In this document: positions 32,818 to 46,129 of the stretch, piece after piece
How the letters are laid out: every line of letters begins with the position of its first letter
Position numbering within the stretch: position 1 is the first letter of the stretch
Source: Lepeophtheirus salmonis
Taxonomy: Eukaryota > Arthropoda > Copepoda > Siphonostomatoida > Caligidae
NCBI RefSeq assembly: GCF_016086655.4
Contig: NC_052136.2
Span: forward strand, 43,020,492 to 43,084,491
Length of the DNA stretch: 64,000 nucleotides
Direction: 5' to 3'
The notes under the pieces: generated by a model
Told to the model about the DNA's origin: nothing
Database searches by the model: none
The model's input: only the letters and a program-made list of their open reading frames with translations
Translations under genes and position numbers: made by a program

Positions 32818-33757
32818 TAGGGTTGAGACTCTATCCGGAATTGATGCTTTTCAGTTCGGTCTTAACAAATTTTTGTGGAGTGATAAGGTCCGATAATATC
32901 GGTTAAGGCCAAAGTTGTAGACCGTAGAACAAAAATTTAATATTAGGTCAATTAAAAAGTTTTGAGCGTTTTTCGCTAGATGTTTTTAGTGAGCTATATC
33001 TCACAATTAATACATTATATAATAAAAAGCTTAAAGTATGTAAAAGGTTAAGCAACACTTAAAAAAGTTCATTTACATTTGGTGAAGCTGTGTTGTTCAG
33101 CTTTCAAAATGGAAGTAAAAAAAGAGAAAATTCGATATATTCTTCATGTATCACTACGATGCTGTTTATGGACCCAATACAGTATCGAATGCAACAACAA
33201 AGTGGTGGTTCTAACGATTCCATTCTAATAATATCGACGTCATAGATGTGACACGACCTGGTAGGCCAATGATCAAAAATATCCAGAAAAAAAAATATGG
33301 AAATCGTGGAGTTGGACGATACGGTAATTTTATTTATTAATTTTAATTTTAATTTCATTGTCAAAATAAAACTAAAAATACAGATAACTGTTTTTCTTTT
33401 TTTCTCATATTATGGACCGATTTCCTACCCTACTTTCTTCTTTCGGAGTGATCCACCCTAACTTAAAAAAAAAACCTAATAAGTTCGGTCCAAGAACAGT
33501 TATAACTGTCTCAGAACAGTTTAGAATTTAAATATATATAATTACCTCTATAAATACATTAATTGCAACTATCTTTCCACTTTAGAAACGCACATGACGT
33601 CATTTACAATTAATCTATCATATTAGTTAGGAACAAATTTTAAATTAGACTAATTTTCGACCAAAGTTCTGAAAAAAATAGAAATTAGTTAGATCCAACA
33701 AAAGTAATTCAAACTGTCCTAGACCAATCCAAAAAAAAAATCAGTCATGGACCGAGT
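32818..33757 (+). repeat. R3 copy split by a mariner fragment
   Basis: The left part (32818-32960) starts GGTTGAGACTC and is rich in GGTC/GACC words; the right part (33412-33735) runs from TATGGACCGATTTCC through GAAACGCACATGACGTCAT to TAGTTAGATCCAACAAAAGT, the same order as the copy at 26431. Between them sits the mariner piece at 33105-33345. The simplest history is insertion of the mariner into R3. The right end abuts a palindrome. Confidence 0.5.
33105..33345 (+). pseudogene. mariner transposase N-terminal fragment (EVKKEKIRYIL type)
   Basis: ATGGAAG at 33110 begins MEVKKEKIRYIL, then after a shift YDAVYGPNTVSNATTKWW..RFHS and VTRPGRPMI. This is the first helix-turn-helix and GRP linker of a Mos1/SETMAR-like mariner, a different subtype from the copies at 24842 and 57827. 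Nothing of the catalytic domain follows. The opposite-strand open frame (33364-33104) is a by-product. Confidence 0.6.
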
Positions 33758-33785
33758 GTTGAGACTCGGTCCATGACTGATTTTT
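33736..33785. repeat. perfect 22-base inverted repeat (palindrome)
   Basis: The arm 33736-33757 (ends TCATGGACCGAGT) is the exact reverse complement of 33764-33785 (starts ACTCGGTCCATGA), with the six-base loop GTTGAG. The right arm is the left end of the next R3 copy, so the left arm is a short inverted duplication of that end. Confidence 0.9.
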
Positions 33786-34015
33786 GTCTGTTTGTTTGAT
33801 GTTAAGTAATTTTTATAGGCCAATTTGGAACAGTATTTTATGTTCACAATTTGGAAACACCCATGAAGTGATCAACAATTTATTTATAGATAACCTTATC
33901 TATTTGTAAGACCGATCCAGACCGAACTATTTTAAAGAATCGAATCATTCTGATCTACTAAAACCATAAAAGTCTGACATGGGTATACGTTTTTCAGATC
34001 AAAAATCATCACTCA
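33758..34015 (+). repeat. R3 copy, shortened
   Basis: Begins GTTGAGACTCGGTCCATGAC and contains TTTGGAAACACCCATGAAGT and AAGAATCGAATCATTCTGAT, matching the order of the copy at 26431. It ends near ATCACTCATTATAG with a decayed terminus. It lacks roughly 150 bases of the middle. Confidence 0.55.
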
Positions 34016-37000
34016 TTATAGTGTAAGAGAGGTTGAAAAGAAAGTCCAAGGGATTCAACTTTTTAATCAGAACAACCAACATCATTGCTCATTTTTAATG
34101 AGGGGCAGTGGGAGGTTAAGGTACCTTCCTACTCATGGGTAGGTGTTGAATCTTCCCTTTTTTTATCGTTTTTATTTTTTCTTTAAACCCTCATTATCAT
34201 CAATGTCTTACTTACCTATTCTAATTACATATTACCTATAGGTATACCTTCTATTTTTTAATACTCCAATTTTAAAATACAGAAGGAAACACAGAATGAC
34301 CAACCTCTCAAATACATACATAGATGGACTACATCACTATCAGGATACTTTAAAATTCCAATCATTTTGTTTTTGATCTCTGATTATTTTTTTTTCAAAA
34401 TATCAAAAACTATTTAATTGAAAAATTAAATTAAATATTAATTTTTATGAAAAACAGTTCAAAATCCAAAGCAATTAAAAAAAAAATTTAATTAAAAAAA
34501 AAAATCGCAAGTGCATAGCTGTTGTCAAAAAAAGTTTAAAAAATTGTATTTCAAATATTAACTTTTTTAGAAGAAAATTTTACAGATATTCACAAAAAAA
34601 ATTTAAATTTAAATTATAAAATTTATTAACAAAAAATTTTAAAATTAAATATTTTGGAAAAAATATCTATTTAAAAAAATTAAATTTTTTGAGACTAAAA
34701 TTTGGAAAAATTATTTGAAATTTAAAATATTTCAAATTTTCTAGTAATTCCTTACTTTGGGGGGGAGGACTACAGCCCGTGCATAATGTATATTTTCTTT
34801 TCTAGGAACAACCGAGACACATAATATAATCTAAATTGTTATTATAAATTTATCTCACAGTTTTATGCATGGGCTTCTAATGCCTCCATTGGTCATTGTA
34901 CCGATACTACCGTCCTGACTTAAAGTTAACTTGCAATTGAAAATAAGGGGCCATTGAATAGATCCCTGCAAAATTCTAATACCAAATATGCTACCGTTAT
35001 ATAAATACGTCACTTCACTAAAGGATTAACCCTATTCCTCATAAATGCAATTAAACCGCTTTAATACCCTCTTACAACTACTCGTGGTTTTGATTTTAAA
35101 TGTTTCATTAATGAATCTTCTTGTTGTAGAAGAGATAATCCTTTTTTGTACCTAGCGTTTCACAATATACATATATATTATTTACAGAGTGCAATAGGAA
35201 GAATGTCCCGATAAATCATGTTATATTTTGTAACTAACAAACATTGTAAAATATCTGATAAATATTTTTGATGTTTTCTTTATTTATAATAAATAAAGCT
35301 TCGTTTTCGAAAGTTGGACCAAAATCTATCGAGTGGAAATGAGATAACAGCTAGGAAAAAGGCAAAGAAATCCAAGAATTCTTTGACGAACATTTTGGTA
35401 AAAAGTGACATAGCTAGGATTGTGGAAGTAGATGTCCATCCTTGTCGGTGTTTATAGTATGCCAGAAATACATGATTCGGTAATGAAAAGGTATAAAGTT
35501 GATTTATGTACATACATAAATTATGAACAGAATGGAGACTCAAAACTTGTCGTAACTTTAAATTACGATTTAATTTTGTACAATAGGTATATGATATTTT
35601 TATATTAATAAAAACAGTGAATGAATATGTCCCACTTCTGTTCTCTGTGGTTTGAATGTTTGACTGCGTCTTTAGTACCCTGGTTCATTCAAATTTGACA
35701 TTTTTTTTTAGAATAAACTCTTAAAATAATAATAAAAATTGTTCCTTTTTTACAAATGAATGAAAAAGTGTATTAAATAAAGAATGAAGTTGTGAATAAC
35801 CGTTTTTGTACTCCCAAATAACCCGAGAGAGACTCTCAGGCACAACAGAAAGAGTTGAAAATATTTAAAGCAACTTTTTTTTCTGCCAATAGTTGATTTG
35901 AAGCCTTTTATGACAGACATTATAGCCTGTCGCAATGTGATGGCATACTTAAAAATAATATTTTTAAGGTTATTTAAGATTTGGTACTTGAAAAAGTATA
36001 TTTATATATTGATTAAGCTATTAAGGCTTATTGATAATAATGTTGCTCTTTGTAGGCAATAAAACAAACATTTTGGGCTATAAAGGTTTTTTTCATTGTT
36101 TCTCGAGGTACACGCAGTCAGGAACATATTTCAATCCAAGGGCAAATGTTTTTCCTTACGCACCCTATATATATATATATATATAAGTTATATAAAGGTA
36201 TTAATAATGCTTCAGATTATAAAGAATAAAAAAAAAGTAAAGGAAATTATAAGTTAATTTAAAGTCCAGTAGAAAACCGCTTCTGAATAATAAAACATGG
36301 ATTCGTGACTCTATTTTTTAATACTCACATATCTTTTTTTTTCTTACCTCGTTACGCTGCCTAACCCCTTCTTATACAACATTTTCATATTTTCATCTTC
36401 TTATTGTAAGAAGTAAGATACAACTACTACTTATTATGAGGCTTAACTCATTAGATTTAAATCTCTTCATTACTTACTTTCATTCTAGATACGTTCCTTG
36501 CTGCCTTGCTGCTTCAGATAGGTATTAGGTATATTATGGTGTATCAAAAGAAATCAGATAGGGGGTGATGAAGCAAAGGAAAATAGCAATAATAATAAAA
36601 AGAACCAAATTAGAAGCATGATACACGAGCTAATTTTCTGGCTCCTTTTTTTTTTTTTTACAAATAATACATGTATATTTTGTACACGTTGCTGCGACTA
36701 GTTGCAACTTGTAGAAGCAGATACAGTGTACAGGTTGATACTTTTGACTCATAAGATACAAAAGAGTATTAGGTTAATTTTTTGGAAAAAAATTCAAATT
36801 TTCCAAGCTGATATAAAAAAAAATCGAGAATTAGATTTCTCAAATAAAATTTAAAAAAAAATAAAATTCAAATATAACATTTCTTCTTGTAAAAAGCCAA
36901 AATTCGTTTTATTTAATTTTTACCACAGACCCACGTCTTCTTTTAATTAGGAACAAAAACGTTTTACACTTTTGTTTATTTTGTGCAATTTAAATGGCTC

Positions 37001-39084
37001 AATAGACAATGTATTTTTGGCTAAAGCGGTCGGGTCAAACAGGATAGTGAAGACCCACAAAATGATGATTTCCTGAAAGTCTTGTGACCTGGAAGCGGCC
37101 TAAATCGTCCAAAGTCCTAGTTTGTTGAGTAAAATAATTAAAAAAATAAAACAATTTAGTCAAAAATGACACCATCACTATCATTCATGGAATCTTAAAT
37201 TATTGCTTTACCCTCATCCCGAGATCTGTAAATCCTTTATTTAAAATGATTCATCACATATTTTGGTTGTAACTTGTTCAGTTTGCTTATACAAGTTGCA
37301 ACTTGTAGACAAAAAATATATATTTTTAAAATACAATTCAAACAAACATATTCTTGAGTAGCAATGGCATATTTAAAAAACTAATTTTGTTTGTCAAATA
37401 TCTACAAATTTATATATGAATATGTTTAATATTAATACATATCTAACTTTTATATTCTCTTTCTCTCTCCAGGTTAACCCTAATACATAATACTATGAAG
37501 ATATACACACATTTTTATTGCCCAGTAGCTTCATTATATTAAATCCTATTATATGCTTATAAGGCATTATACCATCTATGTATAGTATACAGATATATAC
37601 AATGTATATATCTGTATAATTTAACAACCCAAAAAAGCATAATCTGGCTTTGATATTGTAAAGAATAGAGGGTTATAAATAATAATGATAACAAAAAAAA
37701 AAAAGTAGAAAATGAGTCACACTGTGAAATTGTGCCGCTGCGTTGGTTTTTTGTTTTTAATTTGTTAGAGAAGTTTTTGTTTATATTCTTTGTAAGCAAG
37801 GGTTATAATTAGTTTTAAACAAAATTAATATAATGCAAAAATTAGGGCAGGTCGCAATCACGAAAGTATGATAATTACGACATAACCCCTCCATCCTTTG
37901 AGAGGTGCAATACAACCACTGTTAGCTGTAAGTATGAAGATATCTATATCCTCTGATATGAAAGATAGAATTGGTTGTAACTTTAAAAGTTCGAAACCGA
38001 TTTGAATCACGGGCAGGATTATAAATCTTTTTGGAAAAACATTTCAAAAATCCACAGTTATTTACTAGAAATTGATAATTTCGGAAGGAATACAAAATTT
38101 GAAAAATTAAATCTTCTCAAATTAACATCAAAAATCCACAGCTCATCATAAAAAATTTCAGAAATTAGAAAGGGACAACAGTCATTTCAGCCTAACCCCT
38201 GCAGACGCCCCTGTTTATAAATATTGTTGGACAGAGCCTGAAATTGGGATTTACATAACAGTAACTTGGACTGAAGTCAATTTATAATTGTTACTGGCTA
38301 GTCATGAGTTATACTTAACTTGACTTGTAAAGTATACAAATAAACTGAAAGATTGGCAATATTTTAAAGTAAGATTCCGATAAAATGACTTTACTTTTCC
38401 AATAAAATAACACATGTTACTAAAAGATTATAAAATTTGGCACTCATTTAGATAAAGGGTTTCGTAATTTTGGAGTAATTTCTTAAAATATGCACTTATT
38501 TTAACTATATTTTTTTATAATTTTTGCCTAACTTGGTCACAGGTCTGGACTAAACTTAATCAGTGCTTTAAAGAAGTGCAGTCTGGATTGTTGCAAACCT
38601 TTCAAATCAAGTGACAAACGTGAATGTAGGGGCATGCAAAGATGACCTTAGCTACGAAAAAACCTTTTCTCCTGACAAGATGTCCCTTTATAGATATCAA
38701 AAACTACATAACTTTAAATGTCTTCCCTTTAGTTTAATTTCACCTTTTTAATTCAATTGAAAGGGTGAATTTATAGAGGGCTGCGTAGTTATTTATAGAA
38801 TAATATTCAAGTTACTCAAATTCCCCTAGTGGACAAAAAGTATTCTTGTAGTCAACTTAATTTTGAACTAATTATTTGAATGGGCAGAGTCTTGCTCATT
38901 TAGCTTATAGCCTTGGCCTTAAATCGGTCCCACAACAAATCAATTTGATCTAAATGCTGATGATAACATCTATATTTTTAAGTTTTGAACAACTATTGGA
39001 ACTATCCGGAAATGCCCCGAGTTAATAGGCGTTGACGAATATCCAAACTTTACTTCAATGATATAGATGATCACTCCTTAGGAA
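34016..39084. other. AT-rich intergenic DNA with R6-like low-complexity patches
   Basis: R6-like stretches lie at 34370-34770 (next to a GGGGGGGAGGA run), 36770-36910 and 38030-38220 (ending in CCCCTGCAGACGCCCC). An (AT)n run is at 36166-36185. A Lys/Arg-rich open frame of about 50 codons on the plus strand near 35297-35455 is not assignable. No gene is supported. Confidence 0.35.
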
Positions 39085-39720
39085 ATTGTCAGTGTTAACC
39101 CCCGTTTTTTTATAAGAATATTCACACGTAACTACTCAATACAATAATGTTTATATTATATAAGCTATATCAATTAATAAGTGTTCTGTCCTCAAGAAGA
39201 AGAATAAGAGTTTGATAAAAAAAAAACCAATATATGTTAGGATGACTAATGAGTACTTTAGACTCTAGAGTGTTCATTAATAACATCAAACAAAATTCAT
39301 TTTAACATACAACCGTTTATGTTTATTTCATTCCTAACATATACTGAAAATGCACATGAGTTATAATATGTATATATAAGAACCTAATAACAAAAACAGA
39401 GCTGTGTATGCCCATGCGTCTATAATATTTCAAAAATACGACTAAATTATTATTTCTTATATACAAAAAAATTACATCAAGGAGCACTATATAGTATACA
39501 CATTCAGTGCACCCTGTTTACACATTCGATGCTTTATGCGCACGCCTGCATCATTTCATTAATTCAACTACATTATTATTTCTAAAATCAAAAATATTTT
39601 TATAATAAACATCATAAATCACTCTATACTGTCCACCAGGTGACTCGTTTTCCTATATACATACATTCATACCGGCAGAAAAACAAACTTTGCTTTATTA
39701 ATATAGATGACGTCATAGGA
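39085..39720 (+). repeat. R4 repeat copy
   Basis: Shares with 47860-48460 the order: CACACGTAAC.ACTCA, TAGAGTG.TCA.TAA, TTAACATAC, ATCA.GGAG.ACTATATA, CAGTGCA.CCT, TTCGATGCT.TATGC, and GCAGA.AAAC...TTGCTTTATTAAT. Overall similarity is moderate, so the copies are old. It ends close to a TGACGTCA site (39708-39715). Confidence 0.55.
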
Positions 39721-41194
39721 AGTTTAAAGCGTTTCATCCTATTTTAACAACTCACATAACTATGATTAAGAGATCAGGGAAAGGAATAGTAATCACAAAC
39801 TCTACCTATTTTGGGAAAATCGAGCTGTTTTAGGACCAGAGGTTATCTAATTCTTTAGTGGTAAACGGAGACTTGAGTCGAGGGGGAGAGCTTTTACAAC
39901 GAAATGGTCTCACAAAAATAGGGGTTGATAACAATATGTCAAAAAATAGGATTTTTAAGGAGAAGGCCAAAAGATTTGGTTTCTATGAAAAAGATCAGAT
40001 AATTTATTAATTAATTAACAAAGATAATTTATAAAATCATCATGTCGAGATAAAAAAAAAATTAGTTAAATAAATTTTGGGGGAGGGGGGGCATAACTAT
40101 GACTTACACCACTTATACAATTGCCTATATTATACCCCGCCATGTCACACCAAAAAAATTATATGTGTCCCACTTTTTGTTATGTTGAAAGTGGTCAGTA
40201 CACTAGTCAATCTCGGAACGAGTCTTTACACTAAATAATTATTAAAAGCGTTTATGTTATCTTGAGAAATTCTTCAAATAATTACATATTATTATTATTT
40301 AGCAAAAACCATCTAATAGAAAAACAAAAAATTCGGCATTTCTTTAAGTGTCGTGATTTTTGATCGCACTACTTATTAAGTCTACAATCTATGATGTATA
40401 TACTTTGCGGAAAGTCCTCCTAATCAGAGAGATGATGACTCATCACGTCAATAATCAATGACAAACATAAGGATATTATATATATATCGATATATATTTT
40501 ATGTACTGATATATTATTAAGGATGATATGTCTAGGGGGGTTTCTCATTTCCCGGGAAACATTTCTTCCCGGGATGTTCCTTAAATTGGTAGCAGAGATT
40601 AAGTATACATAAACATTAAAGTAATTCAATTACTTCATCTGACCTAGGAATTGTCTTTGAAGTTCATATACATTTCCTTTTCTAGGAGCAGCAACTGAGT
40701 ATCAATCTTAGGCAGAGTGAGTTCTAGATGATAATTTCTCACGAGCAGGTTGTTTATTGAGCTAAGTCGCTCTATTAACTAATTGTTAAATTAAGGGATC
40801 CACCGAAATATCATAATCCTAACTATAAATGATAAATACTGTTAAATTTAAATATTCCTTTTCATACGTTAAAAAAATAATAAGTTTTTAAATGGTCTTA
40901 TCCTCCCTATTTAATCAATTATTATTTTTGTCAGGAATAGTACGCAGATGGTTTATTATATAAAGACCACAGTTCCCACTTCTTTGAATTCGGCGACCCG
41001 CTCCAACCCACAATATGCTATTTACTACATTACATAATTATCGGACCTTATTTAGGATCGAGGACTCCATTCCACATTGTTGTTCCTTAAAGAAGGTAAA
41101 ATCGGCCCATCGTAACGACATTGAGGGTATTTTCCTTTTTTTTATAATTACTCCGTGGAATCTTATAGATATTGACCTCTGCCAAAGAAGTTGA
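39721..41194. other. AT-rich intergenic DNA
   Basis: Contains two CCCGGG sites in TTTCCCGGGAAAC and TTCCCGGGATG (40551-40575), and an R1-like patch near 41040-41075 (CGGACCTTATTTAGGATCGA). No gene supported. Confidence 0.35.
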
Positions 41195-41420
41195 ACGGAG
41201 GTTATGCTTTTGTCACTTGTTTCCTTGATTGTTAGTCACCAGGATTAAGAGGAAAGTTGTGGATCGTTTTGGATCAAACTTGGAACGAATATTATATATG
41301 GGACGGTAAGAGACCATTTAAATTTTGAGAGGTTAAAGTCAAAGTAACACAAACCGTAAAAAATATTCAATCGACCAAACTTTGGAACAAATTGAGCTAC
41401 ACAACTCAATTTGATTTTAA
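41195..41420 (+). repeat. R5 repeat copy
   Basis: R5 runs GTTTG..TGTCA.CAGGATTA.GGCAAA, then AT[CT]GAACTTGG[TA]ACGAA.ATT.TATATGG, then TTTGAGAGGTCAAAGGTCAAAGT. This copy carries TCACCAGGATTAAGAGG, CAAACTTGGAACGAATATTA and TTTTGAGAGGTTAAAGTC. Non-coding. Confidence 0.55.
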
Positions 41421-43164
41421 GCTAAGGTTTAGCGCTCTACCGAGATCCCATTCTAAATGTAATTCTGTTTTTGGTCTTATTACCCGTGAAGTGAAAAGTG
41501 GTTGAAGAAATTATTATGAAATTTAGCAAGTAGTCGTATAAAATAACTATGCATGTTCCTATGATATTTTTTGAGCCTCCAAGGTCATTAAGAGGCTGTT
41601 TTTGACCGAATTTTCCTTCTCTCTGTTTCTTTTCTTCTACTTTCATTCTTGTTATAATGAAAAAAGGGAATATTGTTTGCAAGAGATGTCCAATACTCTT
41701 CATAGATCTTTCGTACATATCCTATTTGGCTTAATGAAATATTGACATTTTTATAAAAAGCTCAAAGGACCGACAGTTAAGTATTGTCCCCAAGACCAAT
41801 AGGACTGGTTTAAGACTAGACCGAAATATATGGACCTTTCACTAATTATGTGTAATTAAATGAAACTTATAGTAAGAAAATAATCAAATGTAGTACTTCC
41901 CGAGAATCTTCTGTTAGGAGTAAAACCCCGAGAAATCCTGGGATCCTACGAAAGAAACCTTTTATATCTATACTCCACATATTACATGTATATGATTTGA
42001 ACATTCCAACACGCGATAATATTGTTTTTTGTCTTCCTGTGTCTTCTTAACGAAACTTGATCGACATTTTCTTATGAAAAAGAATAGGAAAATAAAAAAA
42101 TTCGGCTTTTCCTCCTTTAAGACACAAATACAACATTAGAAAAGGTATTATGTCTTTTCAAATGGAGAGGAACGATAATAAGAAGAATAATAAAACTAGG
42201 AACAACAAACGAACAACGATAAAAAAAGTATGTTGTAGTAAGTTTAAAAACATTTGTATAGGATTAATTTAAATTAAAAGTCATCAAATTTCATGATTTA
42301 AAAATAGTCAAAATTCTTTATTTCTTCTTCTTCTAAGTACTTACATATATATGTATACTTAGAAAGAGAATATGCAGAGAGGGGGAGGGGGAATTAATGA
42401 TGAATTTCTTGTGTGTGTCTTTCCTCAACGCTACAAGACAAATATTCATTCAATATATACATATGTACAGGGTGAGGAATTGAAATCTCCCCGTTTAATT
42501 TTTTTTAAACATATGTAATATCCTTTCTAGGGTCGTATCGCTCCTGAAAATGAGACTTTAAATCGGTCTCTTCTCTTGTTCAACTATAGACCAAAAGGAT
42601 AGGTTAAAACCTATAAATAAATTAAAACTCAAATAATAAATTAGCAAAATCAAAATGATTGTTTGTCTGTTTCGATATTTAAAAAAAATATTATAGCTTT
42701 TCACAGATAATTATTTATTTTGAAAAAAATTGCAAAAATAAAATTTTTGGAAAAAAATTTAAAAAGTTCAGTTTCATGTATAAATTTTCGTAAAAATTTT
42801 CAAAAAAATAAAAAATAAATTTCAAATATTAATTTTTTTCTAAAATCCATAGCTATTGACAAAAAAATATACTTTTTTCAAAAGAAATGCAAATATGATT
42901 TTTTGTACAAGAAAACATTTCTTGTAAAAAGTAAAAATTTCTTATTTTTTCTTTTTTGAGATGGGGGCTAAAGTCCCTCCATCCCACCTCTGCGCATACC
43001 CCCAAGAATGGGCAATCGGTAAAGCACCAACCTCCACCAATGGTCATTTTTCATAAATTAGATTTTTGCTATATGAAGAAGCTTCTTTATTAAAACCATA
43101 TAAGGCATTGTATGCTCTGCACTTCAATATGTTCCTAAATTCGGGTCGATTACGTATTTTTTAA
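41421..43164. other. AT-rich intergenic DNA with an R6 copy
   Basis: An R6-like stretch occupies 42660-42990 (AAAATCCATAGCTATTGAC) and ends in a GC-rich edge (CCACCTCTGCGCATACCCCC). The segment GTACAGGGTGAGGAATTGAA near 42467 resembles a mariner terminal repeat without a visible partner. No gene. Confidence 0.35.
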
Positions 43165-43310
43165 CATTATGTGCTACCTTACTTTTGACCTTGACATCTC
43201 AAAATTTCATGGTTGTTTACTATGACTGTATATCATGTTCGTACCAAGTTAGATTAATAGCAATAGGTAACATGTGCTGTAATCCTGCTGACATTAGACA
43301 AACAAATAGA
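43165..43310 (-). repeat. R5 repeat copy (reverse)
   Basis: Reads on the minus strand as TTTGTTTGTCTAATGTCAGC, GGATTACAGC, AACTTGGTACGAACATGATA and AAATTTTGAGATGTCAAGGT, in R5 order. Confidence 0.55.
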
Positions 43311-44923
43311 GGCTAAAACAAAGCGTCCGTTCTATTTTGTTGGTGGAGGTAATTATCAAAAATAATAAATGGTAGACTGATTGATATACATAATGACATC
43401 ATTTAGTAAATATTGCTCTATGAGGTGGCTTTTGCGTTCGATTTGAACTCATCCTAAAGATTTAGGAGGTCAAAAATTTGGTTCAATTCTTGGTAAATCA
43501 TGCTCTTGTTTTTTCATCTATTTGTTGATTACGGCAAACTGCACCTCTATTAAAAGCTTAAAGCTTCATCTATCAAATGAAAAAACACCAAAATCCATCG
43601 GTAGTATATCATGATAACACTCTGTACATATTTTGAACGACAGGTACAATGTGTGTCAGATAGATTTTCATGAAAAAACAGAAAATAAATACCAAATTGA
43701 ATTCTGTGAATTGATTGCTCATACCCAAACGAAGTATTTCATGAAATACTAAGTAAAGCTTTGCAATTTCAACATATTCAACAGACGATGAAATCAAATA
43801 TTTACGACAACTCCAATTACTCTCTCTCACCCCCCTCCCCTGAAAACCAGTGGCTATACCATTTTACAACACATCATAAAATAAAACCATGTTTTTTTCT
43901 TCTTCTTATTTTTAGTGGGTCAGGTGTATATGTACCTTTCGTCCGTTCGTTCCTAAATGCCTCATCACCATAATATCCATGCCTGGGATCTCTTTTCTTC
44001 TTCGTTTTTTGATAAAGTTTTTTTCAAAAGGAGAAATATCAATTAGATATGGGTAATATGTGTAAATCTATTACTGTCAGAAGGGCGTAACTTTTTCCCA
44101 TGAACTATCTACCTTGAATAGAGCCTTTTGTGATTCCTCTTTGCATCACCGATATTAGAGTCTCTCTGTCACTTTATTATTTTTTATTGTTATTTTTGTA
44201 TCTTTTTTATTTTTTTGGGTTTAAAGTGTAGTCCATTTAAAAAGCGGATCTCTTGCACTTAAACACTTTTTATGGTTTTTGAAAAAATTCCCAGAAAGTG
44301 AATGATTATAATTAATTGGCAGACTTTCTCTCCTCTATTTATTAGTGACACATTCAATTATGGTTATCGGTAAGATACTCATTTAAAGCCTCTCTGGCTT
44401 GACCATTTATCAGAATGTATGAGTTGTCTAAAAATTTGATGTTCCATTCGTTTCATCTCTTAATCTAAAGGACAAGTCCAAATTAGACGCAAAGGTTATC
44501 CTATAAAACTATTTTTGCTATATAGCGTCATGAATATATATATCGCCTATCTTTAATGGGGGATAAGGATGCATAGTCGTTAAAATTACCCACTAGCCAA
44601 CAGTGTTAGTCAATTTTTTTACTAGCCTAGAATACTACAAATATTGGATCATTTTTGACGAGTATATAGGTACTTCTGTTTTAAAGTAAGTATATGTTAG
44701 TTTTGGGATTACAAAAGTAAAGTAATATATTTTTTGAGAACCCCGATTTACACTTAATAAAAAGTAAACTAAAAAACAACACTGACATCCTATTAAAAAC
44801 AGCTTTATTAAGACATTCAATATATTTTTTGCTTCAGAGGAAGCTTAGGTAGATGATTTAGCCACCAATTTACTGTTTGTTGCAAGTGATTTAAGGGTTT
44901 CTATTTTGTAATTTTGTCATAGT
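43311..44923. other. AT-rich intergenic DNA
   Basis: No supported gene. Open frames at 43609-43830, 43761-43973 and 44635-44820 have no recognisable motif; the last may be decayed 3' sequence of the zinc-finger relic at 44924-45112. Confidence 0.35.
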
Positions 44924-45112
44924 TCATAAAAGTAAAACAAAATATGTTATGTACCCCTTGGTATACGTTACCTCTAACCAAGGAAATATAGTCTCCCATG
45001 TCACTTTAATAGTCCGTGAATGCTTGGATTTTTCATACTCCCTTGTCTTCAAATACTTGTCCTCTTCAACCTGTGTTTTTAGTTTCTTGGAGGCTGGGGG
45101 TTTGTAATTTAT
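44924..45112 (-). pseudogene. probable N-terminal TTF/BED-like region of a hAT-derived protein
   Basis: The minus-strand frame, open for 62 codons without an ATG, reads KKLKTQVEEDKYLKTREYEK, then a basic stretch, then WETIFPWLEVTY. The K..REY..S..RTFK.SWE..FPWLEV pattern resembles the start of TTF-type zinc-finger regions found in hAT transposases and host proteins derived from them. The two Cys pairs expected after the W/PWL block are not in frame, so a frameshift has destroyed the finger. The identification comes from memory of the pattern and could be wrong. Confidence 0.35.
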
Positions 45113-46129
45113 CTAACCATTTCAAAACGACTCAATTTATTCAAACATCCATAGAAATTACCTATGTATTTCTTATATAGAGCGAGATATTGGATTGGCT
45201 TAGATTTGAACACAGAACCCCTGTACAATACTGTTTTGTCCCAACCAGAAACAAGGAAACAAAGTGCTTTACGTAATATGTAAGATCGATCTATTGATTT
45301 TGGAATTGAAATTTACTGATTGTTTTGCAGCTTCCAAATGTAAGTGTTATATATATAAAAAAACTCCAAACTACACCGGAGGTGAAATATTACAAAATTT
45401 GGCTTTAAAAAAAAAAAAATGACACATGATATTTCTTTTTATTGTCTATTTGACATATAAGACGTTGACACAAGGTAACACTTTTGATTAGAACACAAAA
45501 TTGCCTGTGTAGATATATGTAGCAATATTTAAGGTATGGCATTACGTAGTCAAACAGGTTAAATTCGAAGCTACTACTAGTCCAACTGGTTTTTATTATC
45601 CACGGGCGAGCGTGGCGTTCGAGCCATGGGTATGAGCATATAATATTTTTATGAATGATAAATACTTTAGTTAAGTCTAAATTAAGAAAAATGGCAAACC
45701 AACTCCTTAACTCTAGATCGGTCCCGCTCATAAACAAAAAGAATTATACTCAATTACGGCTATCGAAATATGACTTTTTAATCCTGACTGACTTGCTCAT
45801 TTATAAATGTCCCTCCGAATTTATACAAAGGATGTATAGATCTAGTTGAACCAACTTTAAGGCCGTATTAAAAGGCACTCAAATATGTTTGAGGAGACTA
45901 TGGACACAGTAATGGTCATTAATAGGACTACCAGCTGTAAGAAAACCCCAAATACGGTTGAAGATATGATTGATGCTAAGGCAAACAAATTGAGATACCT
46001 TAATTACAATTGTAACCGTATGGACTTAGGTTACTAAAATGTGTCCAGGGTTACTTTTTATTTAAAAAAGCTGACAGATAACAATTTGTTCGTGTGCTCA
46101 TTAAATTACGGATGCAAAAATGAATGATC
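45113..46129. other. intergenic DNA
   Basis: Overlapping open frames on both strands at 45405-45849 show no motif I can assign and are probably chance or a decayed repeat. Confidence 0.35.
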
